From Plantibacter sp. Leaf314 (GTDB lineage: Bacteria > Actinomycetota > Actinomycetes > Actinomycetales > Microbacteriaceae), in contig NZ_LMOB01000002.1 of assembly GCF_001423185.1 (NCBI RefSeq), positions 552,532 to 616,531 of the forward strand: a stretch of DNA of 64,000 bases. The letters are read 5' to 3'. Shown piece after piece: positions 44,672 to 52,078 of this stretch; the first letter of the stretch is position 1; the number at the start of each line of letters is the position of its first letter. The position numbers and the translations under genes are program-made. Under the pieces are notes generated by a model, which had not been told where the DNA came from, searched no databases, and saw only the letters and a program-made list of their open reading frames with translations.

Positions 44672-45627
44672 GATTCGCCTCCCTTCTCGTCGGGGAAGAC
44701 CCGGCGTTGGACGAAGGTGATGATCAGGACGATCAGCAGCAGGACGACGGCCATCGCGGACGCCAGACCCACCTTCGAGAATTTGAACGCCGTGTTCACG
44801 GTCTGGATCACGAACGTCTCGGAACCGTTGGCACCGCCGGTCATGACGTACGGCATCTCGAAGGCGGACAGTGCTCCGGCGATGGCCAGGATGAACGAGA
44901 GGCCGAGGATGCGCCGGATGCTCGGCAGGATGATGAACCGGAACTTGTGCCACGAGTTGGCACCGTCGAGATCCGCGGCCTCGTACTGCTCGGACGGGAC
45001 CGACTGGATCGCGCCGAGGAACAGGACGAAGTTGAGGCCCATGTACCGCCACACGGACGTGGCGGCGAGGGAGGCGTTGACGAACGAAGGGTCGCCGAGC
45101 CACTGCGGGGTGTCCTGCACACCGACTGCCGCGAGGAGGGCGTCGAGGGTGCCGCCTGGGCGGAGGAAGTAGAGGAAGACCAGCCCGATCGCGACCCCGT
45201 TGATGAGGTAGGGGAAGAAGATGACGCCCTTGAAGAGGTTCTTGAAGCGGGTCCGGAAGCTCAGCAGCGTGGCGAGGTACAGCGCCAGGACGAGCTGGGC
45301 GACAGCTCCGACCAGGTAGTACAGGCTCACGAAGAAGACCTGGAAGATCTCCGGTTTCGTGAAGATCTGCACGAAGTTGTCGATGCCGACGAACTCCTGC
45401 TCGGGCTCCAGTCCGTCCCACGAAGTGAGGCTGTACCAGAACATGTTCGCCACCGGCACGTAGGTGAGGACGATCAGGAAGGCGAGCGGCACCACGAGGA
45501 ACAGCCACGGCGTGACTCGGGAGCCGGTGGCCTTCGGGGGCCGGCCCGGCCGCAGCGTGCGCGCGCGGCTTGGATGGTTCGTCACCACCGCTCGGGTGGC
45601 GGGTGATGCTCCCTGGACTGTGACCAT
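44668..45627 (-). CDS. carbohydrate ABC transporter permease, MalF type
   Basis: A 319-aa permease with six membrane segments and coupling loop 'YEAADLDGANSWHKFRF'. ATG 45627 has AAGAAGG seven nt upstream; a GTG at 45645 lies inside that site and is less likely. The gene is separated from the binding-protein gene by an 83-bp gap holding a strong hairpin, in contrast to the overlapping genes that follow. Confidence 0.92.
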   Translation of the reverse strand: MVTVQGASPATRAVVTNHPSRARTLRPGRPPKATGSRVTPWLFLVVPLAFLIVLTYVPVANMFWYSLTSWDGLEPEQEFVGIDNFVQIFTKPEIFQVFFVSLYYLVGAVAQLVLALYLATLLSFRTRFKNLFKGVIFFPYLINGVAIGLVFLYFLRPGGTLDALLAAVGVQDTPQWLGDPSFVNASLAATSVWRYMGLNFVLFLGAIQSVPSEQYEAADLDGANSWHKFRFIILPSIRRILGLSFILAIAGALSAFEMPYVMTGGANGSETFVIQTVNTAFKFSKVGLASAMAVVLLLIVLIITFVQRRVFPDEKGGES

Positions 45628-45660
45628 GCTCGTTGCCTTCTTCACTGAATGGGGGTGGTG

Positions 45661-45697
45661 GGCACCCGGGCCCGCCGTGGGGACGGGCCCGGGTGCC
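45661..45697 (-). terminator. hairpin between binding-protein and permease genes
   Basis: GGCACCCGGGCCCG (45661-45674), loop of nine bases, CGGGCCCGGGTGCC (45684-45697): a perfect 14-bp stem 14 nt after the binding-protein stop. It probably attenuates read-through or blocks 3' decay, giving more binding protein than permease. Confidence 0.7.
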
Positions 45698-45710
45698 GAT
45701 CGGCGGGGTG

Positions 45711-47009
45711 CTACTCGGCGACGTCGGCGCGGGCCGCTGCCCAGCGCTCGTTGAGGTCGGCGAATGCGCTCTCCTTGTCGCCGTCGGCTGCGCCACGGGC
45801 GACGTCGATGAGCTTCTGGCGGTAGGTGTTGCCGAAGAGGTCGATCTCAGCGGCGTTCGCGATGTCGTTGATCACGGCTTCCTTGCCCACCGGGTCCGGA
45901 GCGAGCTCCAGGTAGGTGACGCCGAGGTCGGAGAAGTCGGCCAGCGTGTCCGGCGCCGGGTCGCTGATGACGGGGCTGATGGCTCCCTGGCTCGCGGCGA
46001 ATCCGGACTCGTTCGTGAACCAGTCGATCCAGGCCTTCGCGGTCGCCTTGTTCTTCGAGTACTTGCTCACCGCCAGGAACTTGTCGGAGGCGGTGACGGA
46101 GGTGAAGCCCTCGTCGGTCTTCCACGGCATCGGCCAGAAGCCGATCACGTCGCGGGACTCGCCGGCCTTCTCCGCCGCGTCCTGCATCTGCGAGACGGCC
46201 CAGGAGCCGAGCACCATCGAGCTGATCTCACCCGAGGCGAGGAGGTTCTTCGACTCCTCCCAGTTGGTGGTGGTGGGGTCAGGCTCGCTCAGGCCGGCGG
46301 CAACGGTGTCGAAGAGGAGACCGTCGATGTTGTACTGGTCGTTGCCCTCGGTCCACGGGCTGTCGGTGGCGATCATCTCGGTACGGACCTTCGGGCCCTG
46401 GACCGCACCGAGGTTGCCCTCGAGCGTCGCGAGCGGCCAGCCGTCCTTGTAGTTCGTGTAGTACGGGATCGAACCGTTCGCCTTGATCTTCTCGAGTGCG
46501 GCGAGGTACTCCTCCTCGGTGGCCGGCGGCTCAGTGATCCCGGCCTTCGTCCAGACGTCGCGGTTGAAGACGTAGCCCATGGCGGAACCGAAGGTCGAGA
46601 CGCCGTAGGCCGTCCCGTCGAAGGAGGCCTCGTTCGCGAACCGGTAGGTCTTGGACTGCTCCTCGGTGCTGCCGAGCGGCTCGAAGAAGTTCGCGTACTG
46701 ATCCTTGGTGACATTCGAGGACGGGATGAGGAGCACGTCGCCGTAGTCCTTCGAGTTGAGGCGGATCTTGGCGTCGCCCTCGTAGTCGGTCAGGGCTTCG
46801 AACTTGACGGTGGTGCCGGGGTACTGCTTCTCGAACTCGGCCGCGTAGTCCTTGAAGGTGGTGTCGACGAGGTCGGTGCGGTTGGTGAGGACGGTGATCT
46901 CGCCGCTCGGGTCGCCGTCGTCGTTGGCGGCTCCGCCGGAGCAGCCGCTGAGGACGAGTGCCGCGGCCGCAGCCGTTGCGGCGAGGCCGATGATCGGTCT
47001 CCGGGACAT
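45711..47009 (-). CDS. extracellular solute-binding lipoprotein, family 1 (manno-oligosaccharide)
   Basis: A 432-aa sugar-binding lipoprotein with lipobox 'LSGC' (Cys near residue 23). SBP_bac_1 features include 'EITVLTNRTDLVD', 'YGVSTFGSAMGYVFNRDVWTKAGI' and 'GEISSMVLGSWAV'. It captures the oligosaccharide for the two permeases. The ATG at 47009 follows AAGGAG. The ligand is inferred from the linked mannanase, mannosidase and ManA. It is the first gene of the operon, behind an AT-rich promoter. Confidence 0.93.
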   Translation of the reverse strand: MSRRPIIGLAATAAAAALVLSGCSGGAANDDGDPSGEITVLTNRTDLVDTTFKDYAAEFEKQYPGTTVKFEALTDYEGDAKIRLNSKDYGDVLLIPSSNVTKDQYANFFEPLGSTEEQSKTYRFANEASFDGTAYGVSTFGSAMGYVFNRDVWTKAGITEPPATEEEYLAALEKIKANGSIPYYTNYKDGWPLATLEGNLGAVQGPKVRTEMIATDSPWTEGNDQYNIDGLLFDTVAAGLSEPDPTTTNWEESKNLLASGEISSMVLGSWAVSQMQDAAEKAGESRDVIGFWPMPWKTDEGFTSVTASDKFLAVSKYSKNKATAKAWIDWFTNESGFAASQGAISPVISDPAPDTLADFSDLGVTYLELAPDPVGKEAVINDIANAAEIDLFGNTYRQKLIDVARGAADGDKESAFADLNERWAAARADVAE

Positions 47010-47080
47010 GGGAACTCCTTCGTTCGTGGGGGCGAAGGGCCGGGTCGCCTCGTCGCTCGCTGTCCAGCATCGTCTGCCGC

Positions 47081-47095
47081 CTTGACCTCGTCAAG
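47081..47095. promoter_or_regulatory. palindrome CTTGAC-CTC-GTCAAG, candidate operator of the mannan operon
   Basis: A perfect 6-bp inverted repeat with 3-bp spacer, 72 bp upstream of the binding-protein start and just downstream of the AT-rich promoter. A repressor here would block transcription start. The divergent ROK repressor is the best candidate. Confidence 0.55.
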
Positions 47096-47096
47096 A

Positions 47097-47133
47097 CTAA
47101 ACATTATTAATTTATATAACAAATCGGTCACAG
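47097..47133 (-). promoter_or_regulatory. AT-rich promoter region of the mannan operon
   Basis: A run with almost no G or C in a very GC-rich background: on the minus strand it contains TTGTTA, TATAAA and TAATAATG. It probably holds -35 and -10 elements and an UP-like tract for the binding-protein gene. Confidence 0.55.
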
Positions 47134-47162
47134 CACATCTCGGTGCGTGGCGCGCCGACGCG

Positions 47163-48032
47163 TCAGGCGCCGGGCACGGAGCCTGAGGTCGAGCGCTCGA
47201 TGACCACGGCGTGCGGCGCCTCCCGGGTGGCGCCGGGGCGGCCCGCCAGCAGCTCGAGCAGCTCCTCGCCCGCCATCTCGCCGATGCGCTGCACGTCATG
47301 GCTCAGCGCGGACATCGGCGGGTCGGACAGCTGGCACTGCGCCGAGTCGTCCCAGGCCACGATCGAGAGGTCGTCAGGCACCCGCAACCCGGCCTCCTGC
47401 ACCGCCTGCAGCCCGCCGAGCGCCATCACGTCGCTGTCGAACACGACCGCGGTCGGCCTGGGGTCGCGTGCGAGCAACGCCTGCATGGCCTGGACGCCTG
47501 AGGTCCGGGAGTAGTCGCCGCCGATCGAGACGGTGTCCACGTCAGGCCCGTCGGAGGCGAGCGTGAACGCCTCCATCCGGGACAGCGTGTGCGTGAGCTC
47601 CCTCGGGCCGGTGACGTGCGCGAGCCGCCGGTGCCCGAGCGAGACGAGGTGGCCCACGGCCTCGTGCATCGTGACCGCGTCGTTGGTCCAGACCGCCGGG
47701 AGGCCCTGCGCCGTCGCCGGTGCACCGATCACGATCGCCGGGATTCCGGACCGCTCGACGAAGGCCACCCGCTCGTCGTCGTCGATGAGGTCCACGAGGA
47801 TGACGGCGCTCACCGCTCCGTCCTGGTGCCAGCGCCCCAGCTGCAGCAGTTCCTCCTCCCGAGTCGGCAGGACTCGGAGGAGCACCGACAGGCCGTGCGG
47901 GCGGACCACACGATCGATGCCGGCGATGAGCTCGTGGTAGAACGGCTCCTCCCCGTAGATCTCCGAGGCACGGAACAGCGTGAGGCCGATCGGCCTGGGC
48001 TGCGCGATAGTCTGTTCGGCGTCGAGACCCAT
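47163..48032 (-). CDS. LacI-type sugar-sensor protein lacking the DNA-binding domain
   Basis: A 289-aa protein that begins directly with the ligand-binding fold of LacI/GalR regulators (RPIGLTLFRASEIYGEEPFYHELIAGID... VVFDSDVMALGGLQAVQEAG... IVAWDDSAQC). The HTH and hinge, normally the first 60 residues, are absent; upstream there are only 73 bp before the divergent ROK gene and no HTH in any frame. It may act as a cytoplasmic sugar sensor or partner, or be a decayed regulator. ATG 48032 with AAAGG upstream is the probable start. It lies directly before the mannan operon. Confidence 0.85.
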   Translation of the reverse strand: MGLDAEQTIAQPRPIGLTLFRASEIYGEEPFYHELIAGIDRVVRPHGLSVLLRVLPTREEELLQLGRWHQDGAVSAVILVDLIDDDERVAFVERSGIPAIVIGAPATAQGLPAVWTNDAVTMHEAVGHLVSLGHRRLAHVTGPRELTHTLSRMEAFTLASDGPDVDTVSIGGDYSRTSGVQAMQALLARDPRPTAVVFDSDVMALGGLQAVQEAGLRVPDDLSIVAWDDSAQCQLSDPPMSALSHDVQRIGEMAGEELLELLAGRPGATREAPHAVVIERSTSGSVPGA

Positions 48033-48061
48033 CGGGACGCGGCCTTTCGTGAGAAGTGGTC

Positions 48062-48076
48062 GTGTGGCCCTCACAC
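48062..48076. promoter_or_regulatory. inverted repeat GTGTG-N5-CACAC between divergent regulators
   Basis: Arms at 48062-48066 and 48072-48076, about 30 bp from both start codons. Possible operator for the ROK protein or for its own promoter. Short arms make this tentative. Confidence 0.35.
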
Positions 48077-48106
48077 TACGCGCTCGAACATCGCCGGGAG
48101 GGGAAG

Positions 48107-49330
48107 ATGGCCAGACGTGAGTCCGTGCAGTCGGGTCCCGGCAGCCAGGCGCTCATCGTCGACCTGATCCGCTCGGCCGGCACGATCAGCCGTACCGAGC
48201 TCACCGAGGCGACGGGCCTGACCCAGCCGTCGATCTCGAACATCGTCCGCCGCCTCATCGAGGACGGGCTCGTCCGGGAGACCGGTCGGGCTGCGCCCAG
48301 AGGCGGCAAGCCGCGGACCCTCCTCGAGATCAACGCGAGTGCCAAGTACGGCGTCGGGATCCAGCTCGGGTTCGAGTCGATCACGCTCGTCGCAACCGAC
48401 GTCCGTGGCGGCGTCGTCGGCCGACAGCTCGTCGACGGGGCGGGCTCGGCCACGCCAGAGGAGGTGACCGACCGACTGGTCACGCTCTACCGCGACTTCG
48501 TCGCCGGCGTCGGGCTCGCGGCGCCGTCGATCGCGGGCGTCGCCGTCGTCGCCCCCGGTCCGATCGCCCAACTCGGCGGTGTCCTCCTCGGTCCGCCCAC
48601 GCTCGTCCGCTGGGACGACTTCCCCCTGCAGCAGGCGTTGCAGGAAAGCCTCGACGTTCCAGTGATCGTCGACAACGACGCCGCCGCCGCCGCTGTCGGT
48701 GAATTCTGGAGCCGCCAGGTGTCGCGCACGGAGTCCTTCGCGTGCGTCTACATGGGCACGGGGATCGGCGCAGGCATGGTGCTGGGCGGTGCGCTCTATC
48801 GTGGTTCGAGCTCGAACGCCGGCGAGCTGGGTCACATCAGCATCGAGGTCGACGGTGTCCCCTGCCACTGCGGCAACCGCGGGTGCCTGGAGCGCTACGC
48901 GGCGCCGGCAGCCGTGATGGCGGCGGCCGAGGCCTCGCGGGATCGCCTCGACGGACTCGGGCTCGGCTTCGCACCGGAGACGCTTAGCCGCGACTTCGAC
49001 CAGCTCGCCCGAGCCGCCGTCAGCGGTCACGAGGCCGCCCTCGACCTCATCCGCTTCTCGGCCGACCGTGTCGCCGCCGCCACGGTGACCCTCGCGAACC
49101 TGCTCGACCTCGATCGACTCGTCCTCGCCGGCCCCGGCATGGCGGTCGCCGGTTCGCTCTACGCCCGGGCGATCCGCGAACGCCTCGAGCAGCGCTTCTT
49201 CGCCAGGCGTGCCCACCCGATCGTCGTCGAGCTCTCCGCCAACCCTCGCGATGCGGCTGCGATCGGTGCCGCGTCACTCGTCTTGCAGGGCTCGATCGCA
49301 CCGGGCCACGGCCCGGCACTCACCCGCTGA
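48107..49330 (+). CDS. ROK-family transcriptional repressor
   Basis: A 407-aa NagC/XylR-type repressor. N-terminal winged helix (ISRTELTEATGLTQPSISNIVRRLIEDGL), then the ROK sugar-binding fold with 'GTGIGAGMVLGG' and the zinc motif 'CHCGNRGCLE'. Such proteins repress until a sugar or sugar phosphate binds. GGGAGGGGAAG before ATG 48107 is a strong ribosome site. It is divergent from the HTH-less LacI-type sensor and the mannan operon, and is the likely controller of both. Confidence 0.93.
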   Translation: MARRESVQSGPGSQALIVDLIRSAGTISRTELTEATGLTQPSISNIVRRLIEDGLVRETGRAAPRGGKPRTLLEINASAKYGVGIQLGFESITLVATDVRGGVVGRQLVDGAGSATPEEVTDRLVTLYRDFVAGVGLAAPSIAGVAVVAPGPIAQLGGVLLGPPTLVRWDDFPLQQALQESLDVPVIVDNDAAAAAVGEFWSRQVSRTESFACVYMGTGIGAGMVLGGALYRGSSSNAGELGHISIEVDGVPCHCGNRGCLERYAAPAAVMAAAEASRDRLDGLGLGFAPETLSRDFDQLARAAVSGHEAALDLIRFSADRVAAATVTLANLLDLDRLVLAGPGMAVAGSLYARAIRERLEQRFFARRAHPIVVELSANPRDAAAIGAASLVLQGSIAPGHGPALTR

Positions 49331-49379
49331 GGCGCTGCAGCGGTCGCCAGAGCGATCGGCTCGGCGGACAGGTTCCAGG

Positions 49380-49643
49380 TCATCGACGATTTCTGGATGC
49401 GACGAATTCCGGGAAATCGACCGGCCCTATCCCACCTGGGGCGAAGAAGTGGCGGACGCAAGCGGCGACGCTCGCCTCCAGCCCTTCCGTCGAGAACCCA
49501 CTGGATGAAGACGTCGACCCGATGGTGAAACCGTACGCCGGTTCGCTTGGTCCGTTGATCCATGAGAAGTCATAGACGCGACGTCCGTCTGGCTCTCGGC
49601 GCACCTCGACAGAGAAGCGTTCGCCCTCAACGTCGATCAACAT
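49380..49643 (-). CDS. small hypothetical protein
   Basis: An 87-aa soluble protein (LIDVEGERFSVEVRREPDGRRVYDFSWINGP... GFTIGS... AACVRHFFAPGGIGP) with beta-strands then a helix. No family recognised. Convergent with the ROK gene. Its length and composition suit a real gene; the opposing frame is poorer. Confidence 0.6.
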   Translation of the reverse strand: MLIDVEGERFSVEVRREPDGRRVYDFSWINGPSEPAYGFTIGSTSSSSGFSTEGLEASVAACVRHFFAPGGIGPVDFPEFVASRNRR

Positions 49644-49702
49644 TGCTGACCAGGGTACGTCCTCATGAGATAGCTAGCGCTTTGAGCAGGTACTGCCAGC
49701 GA

Positions 49703-49735
49703 CGCTGAGCGATGACAGAAACCCTCCACTCAGCG
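49703..49735. promoter_or_regulatory. inverted repeat CGCTGAG...CTCAGCG upstream of the VOC gene
   Basis: Seven-base arms at 49703-49709 and 49729-49735. It overlaps the alternative upstream start of the VOC gene, which favours the later start. Confidence 0.35.
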
Positions 49736-49786
49736 ATACAGTCCACAGGCACGGACCGCGCAACCGACGACAGAGCGGACGATCTC

Positions 49787-50302
49787 ATGACTCACAGCGA
49801 TTCCCACGTGCTGGCGTTCGAACACGTCGGCATCACGGTCGCCGACCTCGACCGGACAGCGTCGTTCTTCTGCGACGTCCTCGGCTTCGAATTGAAGCGC
49901 CGGTCGCGCACACACGGTGACGCAGCGCATCACGTCACCGGCGTGGCGGATGCAGACATCCAGCACGTCTTCCTCACCGCTGGCGACTTGGAAGTCGAGC
50001 TGCTCGCGTACCAGTCACCCGACCGCCGTGCCGCTGGCGCGCCTGGACCTGAGACGCCGGGGTCGATGCATCTCGCTCTGCGCGTCGACGATCTCCCTGG
50101 CATCATCCAACGAGCTGGAGCGTACGGCTGGGTTCCTCCCGGGCGGCCCCACCGGATGACAACCGGGCCCCGAACCGGGTTCCTGATGAGTTACCTCCGC
50201 GATCAACAGGGCGCGACGCTGGAACTGATCCAGGGCACGACCGATCCCTTCGAAGGTCGCAGCACCAACAGAGATCGTTTTCGAGCTGGTCTGGTCGACT
50301 GA
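49787..50302 (+). CDS. VOC-family protein (glyoxalase/dioxygenase superfamily)
   Basis: A 171-aa VOC protein with 'FEHVGITVADLDRTASFFCDVLGFEL', 'MHLALRVDDLPGII' and 'YLRDQQGATLELIQ': His and Glu metal ligands are in place. It resembles lactoylglutathione-lyase-like proteins. An upstream ATG at 49712 would add 25 polar residues with no homology and would place an inverted repeat within the gene, so 49787 is preferred. Confidence 0.85.
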   Translation: MTHSDSHVLAFEHVGITVADLDRTASFFCDVLGFELKRRSRTHGDAAHHVTGVADADIQHVFLTAGDLEVELLAYQSPDRRAAGAPGPETPGSMHLALRVDDLPGIIQRAGAYGWVPPGRPHRMTTGPRTGFLMSYLRDQQGATLELIQGTTDPFEGRSTNRDRFRAGLVD

Positions 50303-50307
50303 CGATC

Positions 50308-50688
50308 GTGCACAGTAAATCCGTGAACGAAATCCATGCCGAGCTGAGCCGAGAGGCGACCGAGGCCCTGAACGCCTCGATGCCCGATGCGGTCATCACC
50401 GCCAGTCGCGCACGAATCGCGATGTATATGCTATTCCCCGCGTGGCTCCTCGTCCCCGCCTTGGGTTTTTTGGTCGCGATCTTCGGCCCGGCGCTTGTCA
50501 ACGGCTTCCCTGGCTTCGTCACGGTGGTCGGCCTGATCGTCTTGGTGTTGATAGCGGTGATGGTGACGGCCTTAGTGATCGCCCTCCGCGCCAAGCGAGC
50601 ATTCAACCAGATCGCTCAGATCATCCAACGTGAACGCCACGCAACCCTCGTCCGCGTCGTGAATCGCCAGATATTCGTGCGCCGCTAG
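50308..50688 (+). CDS. small two-helix membrane protein
   Basis: A 126-aa protein with a polar helical head (about 1-35), two membrane helices (about 40-62 and 70-94) and a basic tail. The start is GTG at 50308 or 50323. It begins 5 nt after the VOC stop, so the two are likely cotranscribed. It is the last chromosome-type gene before the tRNA fragment. Function unknown. Confidence 0.65.
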   Translation: MHSKSVNEIHAELSREATEALNASMPDAVITASRARIAMYMLFPAWLLVPALGFLVAIFGPALVNGFPGFVTVVGLIVLVLIAVMVTALVIALRAKRAFNQIAQIIQRERHATLVRVVNRQIFVRR

Positions 50689-50801
50689 GTCGCACGTCGG
50701 GCCGCCGACGCTGAAGGGCGTTTCCGAGGCGATGAAATCCGCGCTCTCCAACCGAGGTCCGAGCCTTACCTGACCGCCGCCGTGCGCCGGCGTCCGTGGG
50801 C

Positions 50802-50836
50802 GTTGCTGTCAGCCGTTGCTGTCAGCGTTGCTGTCA
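50802..50836. repeat. three direct copies of GTTGCTGTCA
   Basis: Copies at 50802-50811, 50815-50824 and 50827-50836; a fourth at 51089-51098 lies on the other side of the tRNA fragment. Short direct repeats around a tRNA end recall integrase arm-binding sites. Function is inferred. Confidence 0.6.
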
Positions 50837-50899
50837 ATCGGGCCGAAAACCACACCTGGCCGCCACAGTCGGGAGAGACATATGGTCGGGGCGAGGCGA

Positions 50900-50936
50900 G
50901 AAAAAAGCCGCTGACCTGGGTTTTCCAGGGCAACGG
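50900..50936 (-). terminator. rho-independent terminator of the tRNA-Thr locus
   Basis: On the minus strand a 12-bp stem with two weak pairs (CCGTTGCCCTGG / CCAGGTCAGCGG), loop of AAAAC, then C and six Ts. It lies 15 nt past the tRNA CCA end. The native terminator still attached to the fragment shows that this end is the original host side. Confidence 0.8.
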
Positions 50937-50950
50937 CCGGGTGATGCTGG

Positions 50951-50998
50951 TGGAGCCGCCCAAGGGAATCGAACCCTTGACCTTCTCATTACGAGTGA
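50951..50998 (-). pseudogene. 3' fragment of tRNA-Thr(CGU)
   Basis: On the minus strand the anticodon arm (CTCACTCGTAATGAG, anticodon CGT in loop CTCGTAA), variable loop, T-arm (AAGGG-TTCGATT-CCCTT) and acceptor 3' strand GGGCGGC-T-CCA are intact. Upstream, where the D-arm and 5' acceptor strand should lie, the sequence is unrelated. Identity stops at the anticodon stem, where tyrosine recombinases commonly cross over, so this is best read as an att site duplicate. The intact gene is not in the window. Confidence 0.85.
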
Positions 50999-51088
50999 GG
51001 GCGGTGGGGTCCGTGGCGGTCCGTGACAGCCCACTGAACAGGGATTCTCCAGGCCGGAGTCGGCTGAAGCTTGTCACGTCCGTCCCGC

Positions 51089-51098
51089 GTTGCTGTCA
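51089..51098. repeat. fourth GTTGCTGTCA copy
   Basis: Same orientation as the three copies at 50802-50836, on the opposite side of the tRNA fragment. Confidence 0.55.
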
Positions 51099-51428
51099 TC
51101 TGGTGAGCGCTGGTTTTGATGTGGCGCTCGATGACGCTCCTGGACCAGACGCGCACTGCAGCTTTGTCGGCACACGAGGCGCGCAATGCCGGATCTTCGA
51201 ACCGGTCCAGCAGGACCGTGACCTGTCCCCATGGCAGTTGTGCAACAGTCTGTTGCACATCGTTGGGATCCACCCGTGCCTGATGTTGCGTGAATGGTCG
51301 CAGGCGGGGCTCTGTGAGAACAAGGGCTTCACGGCAACAGAACGCACCCGCAGGGTGCACACAGCCGCACGCGCAGCGGGTCACCACCACGGACCGAATG
51401 GTCCGCCATCATGCTTTATCTGGATCAC

Positions 51429-51700
51429 CTAAAGCACTCCCATGCTCCTAAAGCCGGGGAGCTCGAGGGTGTTCGCCCCCTCGCATCGCGCGCGGCGCGT
51501 GCGATGCCGCCCCGCCTGTCCGAGGTGAGGCGCGGGCCTCACCCCGACCAGGACGTTCCCGTGCTCGTCGCGTCGGGCGATGATCGGCTGCGTAACATTG
51601 AACCGGCGAATGCCCTCGATGAATTCGGGGGTGAGCGGGGCGACGGTGCGGACGTAGGTTTCAACGATGAAGGACTGTGAGTCCAGATGTTCCAGCACGC
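51429..51700 (-). pseudogene. ParB-like partition protein fragment
   Basis: About 55 residues match the N-terminal ParB/Srx pattern of actinobacterial plasmids and integrative elements: 'LEHLDSQSFIVETYVRTVAPLTPEFIEGIRRFNVTQPIIARRDEHGNVLV' territory, then the frame degenerates where 'RAGQRRT' should follow. Upstream, another frame carries 'TKNATSQAA', the likely original N-terminus, so there is one shift before and a break after. It is a remnant of a mobile element's partition gene. Confidence 0.5.
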
Positions 51701-52078
51701 CCCCTGCGGTGGCTAGCGGCTTGGCTGGTGGCGTTCTTGGTCACGATCTTGCCTTTCAGGTAGTGTGTCGGGTGGCCGGGAACGGTGACAGTACGAATGT
51801 CACCGACCCCGGCCCTTGTGTTGCTGGGGTGCTGCTGCGCTGAGTTAGTGCGCGAGGAACGCGAGGCCTGCGGCCACCGGCGTGTACGGGCAGGACGTGG
51901 CCTCAACCCGTTGAGTTGCGACGGCTGCGATCTGTGCCGCGTCGAGGCTGACCGTCGCGCCGTCGTGCTCGGTGACGGCGAAGAAGATGCCGGGGTCGTA
52001 GAGCACTCCGGCGTATCTGAACGCTTGCGCCATTGCGGTGAGTGTCGGATTCAGCTTCGGGTTCGCGGGGAACGGTCC
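51701..52078. other. 378-bp region with only a doubtful small ORF
   Basis: A minus-strand frame at 51845-52033 (62 aa, MAQAFRYAGVLYDPGIFFAV...) has protein-like composition but no family pattern and no clear ribosome site. It may be another remnant of the element that carried the ParB fragment. Confidence 0.35.

Larger units (their letters stand above)
50689..51428. other. 740-bp region with integration-site features, no intact gene
   Basis: Contains three spaced copies of GTTGCTGTCA, a tRNA-type terminator, a 3' tRNA-Thr fragment, a fourth repeat copy, and then about 330 bp of Arg/His-rich short frames without a ribosome site or family pattern. I interpret it as an element end. Confidence 0.6.

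Noticed and set aside
50951..51030. intact tRNA gene
   Set aside because: The 5' acceptor strand, D-arm and the 5' side of the anticodon stem cannot be found in the adjacent sequence, so no cloverleaf can be completed.
50802..51098. possible CRISPR array
   Set aside because: The repeated unit is only 10 bp, spacers are 2-3 bp or 250 bp, and there are no cas genes. It does not have CRISPR geometry.
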